In this document: positions 52,092-64,000 of the stretch, one piece after another
Numbering within the stretch: position 1 is the first letter of the stretch
Layout of the letters: each line of letters starts with the position of its first letter
Origin: Locusta migratoria
Taxonomy: Eukaryota > Arthropoda > Insecta > Orthoptera > Acrididae
DNA: 64,000 nucleotides
Direction of reading: 5' to 3'
Assembly (NCBI GenBank): GCA_026315105.1
Contig: JAOYRU010002311.1
Location: 60,001 to 124,000 of the forward strand
The notes under the pieces: generated by a model
Database searches by the model: none
What the model was told of the DNA's origin: nothing
Seen by the model: the letters and a program-made list of their open reading frames with translations, nothing else
Made by a program: the position numbers and the translations under genes

Positions 52092-52144
<53 letters not shown>
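46686..52144. repeat. Cluster of very long pure T tracts
   Basis: Ten of about 21 units here follow a pure tract of roughly T41-T55 (before 46771, 47336, 48442, 49282, 49850, 50149, 50459, 50767, 51606 and 52182). All are one-G tracts followed by CTCATG rather than CTCACG, so this is a different lineage from the 26-37 kb long tracts. Four long tracts are consecutive between 49.7 and 50.8 kb. Confidence 0.88.
50367..50421. repeat. Longest T tract in the window, pure T55
   Basis: Fifty-five T residues run between CATG and GTTTCTCATG, making this the longest unit spacing (310 bp). The next tract, at 50677-50729, is T53. Confidence 0.92.
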
Positions 52145-52145
<1 letters not shown>

Positions 52146-52451
52146 TTTCTCATGAAATTAACAAAAAAATTCTATACAAATTTAGGAATAAACAGCAAAA
52201 ACCATTAATAAATCGAAATGATAACATTCTTGGTTTAAAATGTCTGCAACGCAGTAAGCGTCCAGGCAGTACAGACAAGAGTACTGCAGTTTAACAAAAC
52301 ACAACTCCTGGAGAGGGAGCAGAGCGGCGCCAGGGCGGCCGCCGGAGACCACGGCCCGCCACCTGACCGCCTCCACACTCCACATTTAATATATACATGT
52401 TTTTTTTTTTGTTTGTTTCTCATGAAATTAACAAAAAAATTCTATACAAAT

Positions 52452-54860
52452 TTAGGAATAAACAGCAAAAACCATTAAAAAATCGAAATGAAAACATTCT
52501 TGGTTTAAAATGTCTGCAACGCAGTAAGCGTCCAGGCAGTACAGACAAGAGTACTGCAGTTTAACAAAACACAACTCCTGGAGAGGGAGCAGAGCGGCGC
52601 CAGGGCGGCCGCCGGAGACCACGGCCCGCCACCTGACCGCCTCCACACTCCACATTTAATATATACATGTTTTTTTTTTTTTTTTGTTTGTTTCTCATGA
52701 AATTAACAAAAAAATTCTATACAAATTTAGGAATAAACAGCAAAAACCATCAAAAAATCGAAATGAAAACATTCTTGGTTTAAAATGTCTGCAACGCAGT
52801 AAGCGTCCAGGCAGTACAGACAAGAGTACTGCAGTTTAACAAAACACAACTCCTGGAGAGGGAGCAGAGCGGCGCCAGGGCGGCCGCCGGAGACCACGGC
52901 CCGCCACCTGACCGCCTCCACACTCCACATTTAATATATACATGTTTTTTTTTTTGTTTGTTTCTCATGAAATTAACAAAAAAATTCTATACAAATTTAG
53001 GAATAAACAGCAAAAACCATTAAAAAATCGAAATGAAAACATTCTTGGTTTAAAATGTCTGCAACGCAGTAAGCGTCCAGGCAGTACAGACAAGAGTACT
53101 GCAGTTTAACAAAACACAACTCCTGGAGAGGGAGCAGAGCGGCGCCAGGGCGGCCGCCGGAGACCACGGCCCGCCACCTGACCGCCTCCACACTCCACAT
53201 TTAATATATACATGTTTTTTTTTTTTTTTTTTTTGTTTGTTTCTCATGAAATTAACAAAAAAATTCTATACAAATTTAGGAATAAACAGCAAAAACCATT
53301 AAAAAATCGAAATGAAAACATTCTTGGTTTAAAATGTCTGCAACGCAGTAAGCGTCCAGGCAGTACAGACAAGAGTACTGCAGTTTAACAAAACACAACT
53401 CCTGGAGAGGGAGCAGAGCGGCGCCAGGGCGGCCGCCGGAGACCACGGCCCGCCACCTGACCGCCTCCACACTCCACATTTAATATATACATGTTTTTTT
53501 TTTTTTTTTTTGTTTGTTTCTCATGAAATTAACAAAAAAATTCTATACAAATTTAGGAATAAACAGCAAAAACCATTAAAAAATCGAAATGAAAACATTC
53601 TTGGTTTAAAATGTCTGCAACGCAGTAAGCGTCCAGGCAGTACAGACAAGAGTACTGCAGTTTAACAAAACACAACTCCTGGAGAGGGAGCAGAGCGGCG
53701 CCAGGGCGGCCGCCGGAGACCACGGCCCGCCACCTGACCGCCTCCACACTCCACATTTAATATATACATGTTTTTTTTTTTGTTTGTTTCTCATGAAATT
53801 AACAAAAAAATTCTATACAAATTTAGGAATAAACAGCAAAAACCATTAAAAAATCGAAATGAAAACATTCTTGGTTTAAAATGTCTGCAACGCAGTAAGC
53901 GTCCAGGCAGTACAGACAAGAGTACTGCAGTTTAACAAAACACAACTCCTGGAGAGGGAGCAGAGCGGCGCCAGGGCGGCCGCCGGAGACCACGGCCCGC
54001 CACCTGACCGCCTCCACACTCCACATTTAATATATACATGTTTTTTTTTTTGTTTGTTTCTCATGAAATTAACAAAAAAATTCTATACAAATTTAGGAAT
54101 AAACAGCAAAAACCATTAAAAAATCGAAATGAAAACATTCTTGGTTTAAAATGTCTGCAACGCAGTAAGCGTCCAGGCAGTACAGACAAGAGTACTGCAG
54201 TTTAACAAAACACAACTCCTGGAGAGGGAGCAGAGCGGCGCCAGGGCGGCCGCCGGAGACCACGGCCCGCCACCTGACCGCCTCCACACTCCACATTTAA
54301 TATATACATGTTTTTTTTTTTTTTTTTTGTTTGTTTCTCATGAAATTAACAAAAAAATTCTATACAAATTTAGGAATAAACAGCAAAAACCATTAAAAAA
54401 TCGAAATGAAAACATTCTTGGTTTAAAATGTCTGCAACGCAGTAAGCGTCCAGGCAGTACAGACAAGAGTACTGCAGTTTAACAAAACACAACTCCTGGA
54501 GAGGGAGCAGAGCGGCGCCAGGGCGGCCGCCGGAGACCACGGCCCGCCACCTGACCGCCTCCACACTCCACATTTAATATATACATGTTTTTTTTTTTTT
54601 TTGTTTGTTTCTCATGAAATTAACAAAAAAATTCTATACAAATTTAGGAATAAACAGCAAAAACCATTAAAAAATCGAAATGAAAACATTCTTGGTTTAA
54701 AATGTCTGCAACGCAGTAAGCGTCCAGGCAGTACAGACAAGAGTACTGCAGTTTAACAAAACACAACTCCTGGAGAGGGAGCAGAGCGGCGCCAGGGCGG
54801 CCGCCGGAGACCACGGCCCGCCACCTGACCGCCTCCACACTCCACATTTAATATATACAT

Positions 54861-54906
<46 letters not shown>

Positions 54907-54942
54907 TTTCTCACGAAATTAACAAAAAAATTCTATACAAAT
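52452..54942. repeat. Interrupted tracts of intermediate length
   Basis: Spacings are 270-279 bp. The two-G form is kept while T runs reach about T15-T20 before 52727, 53276, 53553, 54370 and 54644. This shows that interrupted tracts also drift upward, but much less than pure ones. Confidence 0.75.
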
Positions 54943-55214
54943 TTAGGAATAAACAGCAAAAACCATTAAAAAATCGAAATGAAAACATTCTTGGTTTAAA
55001 ATGTCTGCAACGCAGTAAGCGTCCAGGCAGTACAGACAAGAGTACTGCAGTTTAACAAAACACAACTCCTGGAGAGGGAGCAGAGCGGCGCCAGGGCGGC
55101 CGCCGGAGACCACGGCCCGCCACCTGACCGCCTCCACACTCCACATTTAATATATACATGTTTTTTTTTTTTTTTTTGTTTCTCATGAAATTAACAAAAA
55201 AATTCTATACAAAT

Positions 55215-57049
55215 TTAGGAATAAACAGCAAAAACCATTAAAAAATCGAAATGAAAACATTCTTGGTTTAAAATGTCCGCAACGCAGTAAGCGTCCAGGC
55301 AGTACAGACAAGAGTACTGCAGTTTAACAAAACACAACTCCTGGAGAGGGAGCAGAGCGGCGCCAGGGCGGCCGCCGGAGACCACGGCCCGCCACCTGAC
55401 CGCCTCCACACTCCACATTTAATATATACATGTTTTTTTTTTTTTTTGTTTCTCATGAAATTAACAAAAAAATTCTATACAAATTTAGGAATAAACAGCA
55501 AAAACCATTAAAAAATCGAAATGAAAACATTCTTGGTTTAAAATGTCCGCAACGCAGTAAGCGTCCAGGCAGTACAGACAAGAGTACTGCAGTTTAACAA
55601 AACACAACTCCTGGAGAGGGAGCAGAGCGGCGCCAGGGCGGCCGCCGGAGACCACGGCCCGCCACCTGACCGCCTCCACACTCCACATTTAATATATACA
55701 TGTTTTTTTTTTGTTTGTTTCTCATGAAATTAACAAAAAAATTCTATACAAATTTAGGAATAAACAGCAAAAACCATTAAAAAATCGAAATGAAAACATT
55801 CTTGGTTTAAAATGTCTGCAACGCAGTAAGCGTCCAGGCAGTACAGACAAGAGTACTGCAGTTTAACAAAACACAACTCCTGGAGAGGGAGCAGAGCGGC
55901 GCCAGGGCGGCCGCCGGAGACCACGGCCCGCCACCTGACCGCCTCCACACTCCACATTTAATATATACATGTTTTTTTTTTTTTTGTTTCTCATGAAATT
56001 AACAAAAAAATTCTATACAAATTTAGGAATAAACAGCAAAAACCATTAAAAAATCGAAATGAAAACATTCTTGGTTTAAAATGTCCGCAACGCAGTAAGC
56101 GTCCAGGCAGTACAGACAAGAGTACTGCAGTTTAACAAAACACAACTCCTGGAGAGGGAGCAGAGCGGCGCCAGGGCGGCCGCCGGAGACCACGGCCCGC
56201 CACCTGACCGCCTCCACACTCCACATTTAATATATACATGTTTTTTTTTTTGTTTGTTTCTCATGAAATTAACAAAAAAATTCTATACAAATTTAGGAAT
56301 AAACAGCAAAAACCATTAAAAAATCGAAATGAAAACATTCTTGGTTTAAAATGTCTGCAACGCAGTAAGCGTCCAGGCAGTACAGACAAGAGTACTGCAG
56401 TTTAACAAAACACAACTCCTGGAGAGGGAGCAGAGCGGCGCCAGGGCGGCCGCCGGAGACCACGGCCCGCCACCTGACCGCCTCCACACTCCACATTTAA
56501 TATATACATGTTTTTTTTTGTTTGTTTCTCATGAAATTAACAAAAAAATTCTATACAAATTTAGGAATAAACCGCAAAAACCATTAAAAAATCGAAATGA
56601 AAACATTCTTGGTTTAAAATGTCTGCAACGCAGTAAGCGTCCAGGCAGTACAGACAAGAGTACTGCAGTTTAACAAAACACAACTCCTGGAGAGGGAGCA
56701 GAGCGGCGCCAGGGCGGCCGCCGGAGACCACGGCCCGCCACCTGACCGCCTCCACACTCCACATTTAATATATACATGTTTTTTTTTTTTTTTTTGTTTC
56801 TCATGAAATTAACAAAAAAATTCTATACAAATTTAGGAATAAACAGCAAAAACCATTAAAAAATCGAAATGAAATCATTCTTGGTTTAAAATGTCTGCAA
56901 CGCAGTAAGCGTCCAGGCAGTACAGACAAGAGTACTGCAGTTTAACAAAACACAACTCCTGGAGAGGGAGCAGAGCGGCGCCAGGGCGGCCGCCGGAGAC
57001 CACGGCCCGCCACCTGACCGCCTCCACACTCCACATTTAATATATACAT

Positions 57050-57089
<40 letters not shown>

Positions 57090-60000
57090 TTTCTCATGAA
57101 ATTAACAAAAAAATTCTATACAAATTTAGGAATAAACAGCAAAAACCATTAAAAAATCGAAATGAAATCATTCTTGGTTTAAAATGTCTGCAACGCAGTA
57201 AGCGTCCAGGCAGTACAGACAAGAGTACTGCAGTTTAACAAAACACAACTCCTGGAGAGGGAGCAGAGCGGCGCCAGGGCGGCCGCCGGAGACCACGGCC
57301 CGCCACCTGACCGCCTCCACACTCCACATTTAATATATACATGTTTTTTTTTTTTTTTTGTTTCTCATGAAATTAACAAAAAAATTCTATACAAATTTAG
57401 GAATAAACAGCAAAAACCATTAAAAAATCGAAATGAAAACATTCTTGGTTTAAAATGTCCGCAACGCAGTAAGCGTCCAGGCAGTACAGACAAGAGTACT
57501 GCAGTTTAACAAAACACAACTCCTGGAGAGGGAGCAGAGCGGCGCCAGGGCGGCCGCCGGAGACCACGGCCCGCCACCTGACCGCCTCCACACTCCACAT
57601 TTAATATATACATGTTTTTTTTTTTTTTTGTTTCTCATGAAATTAACAAAAAAATTCTATACAAATTTAGGAATAAACAGCAAAAACCATTAAAAAATCG
57701 AAATGAAAACATTCTTGGTTTAAAATGTCCGCAACGCAGTAAGCGTCCAGGCAGTACAGACAAGAGTACTGCAGTTTAACAAAACACAACTCCTGGAGAG
57801 GGAGCAGAGCGGCGCCAGGGCGGCCGCCGGAGACCACGGCCCGCCACCTGACCGCCTCCACACTCCACATTTAATATATACATGTTTTTTTTTTGTTTGT
57901 TTCTCATGAAATTAACAAAAAAATTCTATACAAATTTAGGAATAAACAGCAAAAACCATTAAAAAATCGAAATGAAAACATTCTTGGTTTAAAATGTCTG
58001 CAACGCAGTAAGCGTCCAGGCAGTACAGACAAGAGTACTGCAGTTTAACAAAACACAACTCCTGGAGAGGGAGCAGAGCGGCGCCAGGGCGGCCGCCGGA
58101 GACCACGGCCCGCCACCTGACCGCCTCCACACTCCACATTTAATATATACATGTTTTTTTTTTTTTTGTTTCTCATGAAATTAACAAAAAAATTCTATAC
58201 AAATTTAGGAATAAACAGCAAAAACCATTAAAAAATCGAAATGAAAACATTCTTGGTTTAAAATGTCCGCAACGCAGTAAGCGTCCAGGCAGTACAGACA
58301 AGAGTACTGCAGTTTAACAAAACACAACTCCTGGAGAGGGAGCAGAGCGGCGCCAGGGCGGCCGCCGGAGACCACGGCCCGCCACCTGACCGCCTCCACA
58401 CTCCACATTTAATATATACATGTTTTTTTTTGTTTGTTTCTCATGAAATTAACAAAAAAATTCTATACAAATTTAGGAATAAACAGCAAAAACCATTAAA
58501 AAATCGAAATGAAAACATTCTTGGTTTAAAATGTCTGCAACGCAGTAAGCGTCCAGGCAGTACAGACAAGAGTACTGCAGTTTAACAAAACACAACTCCT
58601 GGAGAGGGAGCAGAGCGGCGCCAGGGCGGCCGCCGGAGACCACGGCCCGCCACCTGACCGCCTCCACACTCCACATTTAATATATACATGTTTTTTTTTT
58701 TTTTGTTTCTCATGAAATTAACAAAAAAATTCTATACAAATTTAGGAATAAACAGCAAAAACCATTAAAAAATCGAAATGAAAACATTCTTGGTTTAAAA
58801 TGTCCGCAACGCAGTAAGCGTCCAGGCAGTACAGACAAGAGTACTGCAGTTTAACAAAACACAACTCCTGGAGAGGGAGCAGAGCGGCGCCAGGGCGGCC
58901 GCCGGAGACCACGGCCCGCCACCTGACCGCCTCCACACTCCACATTTAATATATACATGTTTTTTTTTTGTTTGTTTCTCATGAAATTAACAAAAAAATT
59001 CTATACAAATTTAGGAATAAACAGCAAAAACCATTAAAAAATCGAAATGAAAACATTCTTGGTTTAAAATGTCTGCAACGCAGTAAGCGTCCAGGCAGTA
59101 CAGACAAGAGTACTGCAGTTTAACAAAACACAACTCCTGGAGAGGGAGCAGAGCGGCGCCAGGGCGGCCGCCGGAGACCACGGCCCGCCACCTGACCGCC
59201 TCCACACTCCACATTTAATATATACATGTTTTTTTTTTTTTTGTTTCTCATGAAATTAACAAAAAAATTCTATACAAATTTAGGAATAAACAGCAAAAAC
59301 CATTAAAAAATCGAAATGAAAACATTCTTGGTTTAAAATGTCCGCAACGCAGTAAGCGTCCAGGCAGTACAGACAAGAGTACTGCAGTTTAACAAAACAC
59401 AACTCCTGGAGAGGGAGCAGAGCGGCGCCAGGGCGGCCGCCGGAGACCACGGCCCGCCACCTGACCGCCTCCACACTCCACATTTAATATATACATGTTT
59501 TTTTTTGTTTGTTTCTCATGAAATTAACAAAAAAATTCTATACAAATTTAGGAATAAACAGCAAAAACCATTAAAAAATCGAAATGAAAACATTCTTGGT
59601 TTAAAATGTCTGCAACGCAGTAAGCGTCCAGGCAGTACAGACAAGAGTACTGCAGTTTAACAAAACACAACTCCTGGAGAGGGAGCAGAGCGGCGCCAGG
59701 GCGGCCGCCGGAGACCACGGCCCGCCACCTGACCGCCTCCACACTCCACATTTAATATATACATGTTTTTTTTTTTTTTGTTTCTCATGAAATTAACAAA
59801 AAAATTCTATACAAATTTAGGAATAAACAGCAAAAACCATTAAAAAATCGAAATGAAAACATTCTTGGTTTAAAATGTCCGCAACGCAGTAAGCGTCCAG
59901 GCAGTACAGACAAGAGTACTGCAGTTTAACAAAACACAACTCCTGGAGAGGGAGCAGAGCGGCGCCAGGGCGGCCGCCGGAGACCACGGCCCGCCACCTG

Positions 60001-60354
60001 ACCGCCTCCACACTCCACATTTAATATATACATGTTTTTTTTTTTGTTTGTTTCTCATGAAATTAACAAAAAAATTCTATACAAATTTAGGAATAAACAG
60101 CAAAAACCATTAAAAAATCGAAATGAAAACATTCTTGGTTTAAAATGTCTGCAACGCAGTAAGCGTCCAGGCAGTACAGACAAGAGTACTGCAGTTTAAC
60201 AAAACACAACTCCTGGAGAGGGAGCAGAGCGGCGCCAGGGCGGCCGCCGGAGACCACGGCCCGCCACCTGACCGCCTCCACACTCCACATTTAATATATA
60301 CATGTTTTTTTTTGTTTGTTTCTCATGAAATTAACAAAAAAATTCTATACAAAT
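55215..60354. repeat. Higher-order repeat marked by TGTCCGC
   Basis: Units at 55215, 55485, 56023, 57397, 57667, 58205, 58742, 59280 and 59817 carry T-to-C in TGTCCGC (for example 55278) and follow a short pure T tract. Plain units with two-G tracts alternate with them. Marked units from 57667 to 59817 are spaced 538, 537, 538 and 537 bp, a clean dimer. The series 55215-56293 also recurs at an offset of about 2,182 bp. Confidence 0.9.
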
Positions 60355-60571
60355 TTAGGAATAAACCGCAAAAACCATTAAAAAATCGAAATGAAAACAT
60401 TCTTGGTTTAAAATGTCTGCAACGCAGTAAGCGTCCAGGCAGTACAGACAAGAGTACTGCAGTTTAACAAAACACAACTCCTGGAGAGGGAGCAGAGCGG
60501 CGCCAGGGCGGCCGCCGGAGACCACGGCCCGCCACCTGACCGCCTCCACACTCCACATTTAATATATACAT

Positions 60572-60614
<43 letters not shown>

Positions 60615-62305
60615 TTTCTCATGAAATTAACAAAAAAATTCTATACAAATTTAGGAATAAACAGCAAAAACCATTAAAAAATCGAAATGAAATCATTCTT
60701 GGTTTAAAATGTCTGCAACGCAGTAAGCGTCCAGGCAGTACAGACAAGAGTACTGCAGTTTAACAAAACACAACTCCTGGAGAGGGAGCAGAGCGGCGCC
60801 AGGGCGGCCGCCGGAGACCACGGCCCGCCACCTGACCGCCTCCACACTCCACATTTAATATATACATGTTTTTTTTTTTTTTTTTTTTTTTGTTTCTCAT
60901 GAAATTAACAAAAAAATTCTATACAAATTTAGGAATAAACAGCAAAAACCATTAAAAAATCGAAATGAAAACATTCTTGGTTTAAAATGTCTGCAACGCA
61001 GTAAGCGTCCAGGCAGTACAGACAAGAGTACTGCAGTTTAACAAAACACAACTCCTGGAGAGGGAGCAGAGCGGCGCCAGGGCGGCCGCCGGAGACCACG
61101 GCCCGCCACCTGACCGCCTCCACACTCCACATTTAATATATACATGTTTTTTTTTTGTTTGTTTCTCATGAAATTAACAAAAAAATTCTATACAAATTTA
61201 GGAATAAACCGCAAAAACCATTAAAAAATCGAAATGAAAACATTCTTGGTTTAAAATGTCTGCAACGCAGTAAGCGTCCAGGCAGTACAGACAAGAGTAC
61301 TGCAGTTTAACAAAACACAACTCCTGGAGAGGGAGCAGAGCGGCGCCAGGGCGGCCGCCGGAGACCACGGCCCGCCACCTGACCGCCTCCACACTCCACA
61401 TTTAATATATACATGTTTTTTTTTTTGTTTTTTTTTTTTTTTTTTTTTTTTTTTGTTTCTCATGAAATTAACAAAAAAATTCTATACAAATTTAGGAATA
61501 AACAGCAAAAACCATTAAAAAATCGAAATGAAATCATTCTTGGTTTAAAATGTCTGCAACGCAGTAAGCGTCCAGGCAGTACAGACAAGAGTACTGCAGT
61601 TTAACAAAACACAACTCCTGGAGAGGGAGCAGAGCGGCGCCAGGGCGGCCGCCGGAGACCACGGCCCGCCACCTGACCGCCTCCACACTCCACATTTAAT
61701 ATATACATGTTTTTTTTTTTTTTTTTTTTTGTTTCTCATGAAATTAACAAAAAAATTCTATACAAATTTAGGAATAAACAGCAAAAACCATTAAAAAATC
61801 GAAATGAAAACATTCTTGGTTTAAAATGTCTGCAACGCAGTAAGCGTCCAGGCAGTACAGACAAGAGTACTGCAGTTTAACAAAACACAACTCCTGGAGA
61901 GGGAGCAGAGCGGCGCCAGGGCGGCCGCCGGAGACCACGGCCCGCCACCTGACCGCCTCCACACTCCACATTTAATATATACATGTTTTTTTTTTGTTTG
62001 TTTCTCATGAAATTAACAAAAAAATTCTATACAAATTTAGGAATAAACCGCAAAAACCATTAAAAAATCGAAATGAAAACATTCTTGGTTTAAAATGTCT
62101 GCAACGCAGTAAGCGTCCAGGCAGTACAGACAAGAGTACTGCAGTTTAACAAAACACAACTCCTGGAGAGGGAGCAGAGCGGCGCCAGGGCGGCCGCCGG
62201 AGACCACGGCCCGCCACCTGACCGCCTCCACACTCCACATTTAATATATACATGTTTTTTTTTTGTTTGTTTCTCATTAAATTAACAAAAAAATTCTATA
62301 CAAAT
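60355..62305. repeat. Trimer higher-order repeat, ~840 bp (ACCGC unit, GAAATCATT unit, plain unit)
   Basis: Units at 60355, 61198 and 62037 carry AAACCGC, 843 and 839 bp apart. Those at 60355 and 61198 are followed by a unit with a long tract and GAAATCATT (near 60690 and 61530), then by a plain unit. The same ACCGC then GAAATCATT order occurs earlier at 56561 and 56833, so the block was copied at least three times. The tract near 61413-61454 is interrupted by an extra G. Confidence 0.88.
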
Positions 62306-63600
62306 TTAGGAATAAACAGCAAAAACCATTAAAAAATCGAAATGAAAACATTCTTGGTTTAAAATGTCTGCAACGCAGTAAGCGTCCAGGCAGTACAGAC
62401 AAGAGTACTGCAGTTTAACAAAACACAACTCCTGGAGAGGGAGCAGAGCGGCGCCAGGGCGGCCGCCGGAGACCACGGCCCGCCACCTGACCGCCTCCAC
62501 ACTCCACATTTAATATATACATGTTTTATTTTTGTTTGTTTCTCATTAAATTAACAAAAAAATTCTATACAAATTTAGGAATAAACAGCAAAAACCATTA
62601 AAAAATCGAAATGAAAACATTCTTGGTTTAAAATGTCTGCAACGCAGTAAGCGTCCAGGCAGTACAGACAAGAGTACTGCAGTTTAACAAAACACAACTC
62701 CTGGAGAGGGAGCAGAGCGGCGCCAGGGCGGCCGCCGGAGACCACGGCCCGCCACCTGACCGCCTCCACACTCCACATTTAATATATACATGTTTTTTTT
62801 TTGTTTGTTTCTCATTAAATTAACAAAAAAATTCTATACAAATTTAGGAATAAACAGCAAAAACCATTAAAAAATCGAAATGAAAACATTCTTGGTTTAA
62901 AATGTCTGCAACGCAGTAAGCGTCCAGGCAGTACAGACAAGAGTACTGCAGTTTAACAAAACACAACTCCTGGAGAGGGAGCAGAGCGGCGCCAGGGCGG
63001 CCGCCGGAGACCACGGCCCGCCACCTGACCGCCTCCACACTCCACATTTAATATATACATGTTTTTTTTTTTTGTTTGTTTCTCATGAAATTAACAAAAA
63101 AATTCTATACAAATTTAGGAATAAACAGCAAAAACCATTAAAAAATCGAAATGAAAACATTCTTGGTTTAAAATGTCTGCAACGCAGTAAGCGTCCAGGC
63201 AGTACAGACAAGAGTACTGCAGTTTAACAAAACACAACTCCTGGAGAGGGAGCAGAGCGGCGCCAGGGCGGCCGCCGGAGACCACGGCCCGCCACCTGAC
63301 CGCCTCCACACTCCACATTTAATATATACATGTTTTTTTTTTGTTTGTTTCTCATTAAATTAACAAAAAAATTCTATACAAATTTAGGAATAAACAGCAA
63401 AAACCATTAAAAAATCGAAATGAAAACATTCTTGGTTTAAAATGTCTGCAACGCAGTAAGCGTCCAGGCAGTACAGACAAGAGTACTGCAGTTTAACAAA
63501 ACACAACTCCTGGAGAGGGAGCAGAGCGGCGCCAGGGCGGCCGCCGGAGACCACGGCCCGCCACCTGACCGCCTCCACACTCCACATTTAATATATACAT
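62270..63600. repeat. Young sub-lineage with CTCATTAAATT
   Basis: Units at 62306, 62575, 62844 and 63384 share G-to-T in CTCATTAAATT (for example 62278); the unit at 63115 between them does not. Tracts are short and two of them contain an A (62521-62533 and 63602-63612). Close spacing and a single shared change point to a recent local spread. Confidence 0.85.
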
Positions 63601-63922
63601 GTTTTTTATTTTGTTTGTTTCTCATGAAATTAACAAAAAAATTCTATACAAATTTAGGAATAAACAGCAAAAACCATTAAAAAATCGAAATGAAAACATT
63701 CTTGGTTTAAAATGTCTGCAACGCAGTAAGCGTCCAGGCAGTACAGACAAGAGTACTGCAGTTTAACAAAACACAACTCCTGGAGAGGGAGCAGAGCGGC
63801 GCCAGGGCGGCCGCCGGAGACCACGGCCCGCCACCTGACCGCCTCCACACTCCACATTTAATATATACATGTTTTTTTTTTGTTTGTTTCTCATGAAATT
63901 AACAAAAAAATTCTATACAAAT

Positions 63923-64000
63923 TTAGGAATAAACAGCAAAAACCATTAAAAAATCGAAATGAAAACATTCTTGGTTTAAAATGTCTGCAACGCAGTAAGC
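63923..64000. repeat. Partial monomer at the right window edge
   Basis: The final copy is cut in the AT-rich/CGCAGTAAGC segment by the end of the window. The array clearly continues beyond it. Confidence 0.95.

Larger units (their letters stand above)
1..64000. repeat. Tandem satellite/macrosatellite array, ~269-bp unit, ~231 complete copies
   Basis: The same unit recurs head to tail from the first base to the last, always in the same orientation. Start-to-start distances between equivalent points are 267-310 bp and most are 268-273 bp. Units are nearly identical outside a poly(T) tract, so substitutions shared by neighbours can be used as lineage markers. There is no unique sequence, gene, transposon or inverted segment anywhere in the window, and neither array edge is reached, so the true array is larger. 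The high identity is what recent amplification by unequal exchange or gene conversion would give. I do not recognise the family. Eukaryotic origin is inferred from the array size, lack of genes and base composition. Confidence 0.98.

Noticed and set aside
202..63857. Hundreds of near-identical 60-120-codon open frames on both strands as a multicopy gene family
   Set aside because: They are the same DNA unit read repeatedly. Conservation follows overall DNA identity, non-synonymous changes and stops occur (GAAATCATT gives TGA in four units), and no domain, plausible promoter or polyadenylation signal supports coding.
1..64000. CRISPR array
   Set aside because: There are no unique spacers. The whole 269-bp unit is repeated, far longer than CRISPR repeats, and no cas genes are present.
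1..64000. Transposon or insertion sequence boundaries
   Set aside because: No terminal inverted repeats, long terminal repeats, transposase or reverse transcriptase sequence occurs, and no unit is interrupted by foreign sequence.

Overview
The whole 64 kb window is one uninterrupted head-to-tail tandem array. It has no unique flank, no conventional gene and no insertion. The basic unit is about 269 bp (range 267-310 bp). I count about 231 complete copies, with a partial copy at each edge, all in the same orientation. Units are nearly identical: outside the T tract most carry zero or one or two substitutions in about 255 bases. Almost all of the length variation lies in one poly(T) tract per unit (poly(A) on the minus strand).

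Each unit has four parts, read on the plus strand. First comes an AT-rich segment of about 75 bp. Next is a segment with a short hairpin (GCAGTAC, 8-nt loop, GTACTGC). Then comes a GC/CpG-rich box of about 75 bp with NotI and NarI/KasI sites. Last is a TATA-like AT stretch running into the T tract. The consensus has 11 CpGs and they are largely intact. Nothing resembles a bacterial gene layout, rRNA, tRNA or a transposon. The size, homogeneity and composition suggest a eukaryotic satellite or macrosatellite, most plausibly from a long-read assembly of a vertebrate-like genome. That organism call is inference; I do not recognise the family by name.

Layout, using diagnostic substitutions: 0.4-2.1 kb, a duplicated trimer with A-interrupted T tracts; 3.2-5.8 kb, a duplicated pair; 6.6-8.8 and 9.3-11.5 kb, a multi-unit duplication offset by 2,729 bp; 11.8-15.3 kb, an irregular dimer/trimer higher-order repeat; 15.6-17.3 and 17.8-19.5 kb, a block offset by 2,192 bp; 19.5-26.2 kb, a very uniform stretch with short tracts; 26.5-37.2 kb, a lineage with long tracts and a large duplication offset by about 3,080 bp; 40.4-43.5 kb, mosaic variant units; 46.7-52.2 kb, a cluster of very long T tracts; 55.2-62.3 kb, dimer and trimer higher-order repeats; 62.3-63.6 kb, a young sub-lineage.

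The most interesting internal signal is the T tract. Units that keep an internal G (T(n)GTTTGTTTCTC) stay short. Units that lost it (T(n)GTTTCTC) reach up to 55 T. A few lost the second G as well and a few gained a third, giving a 3G/2G/1G/0G series inside one locus. Each unit also carries a 67-codon minus-strand open frame, but nothing supports it as a real gene.
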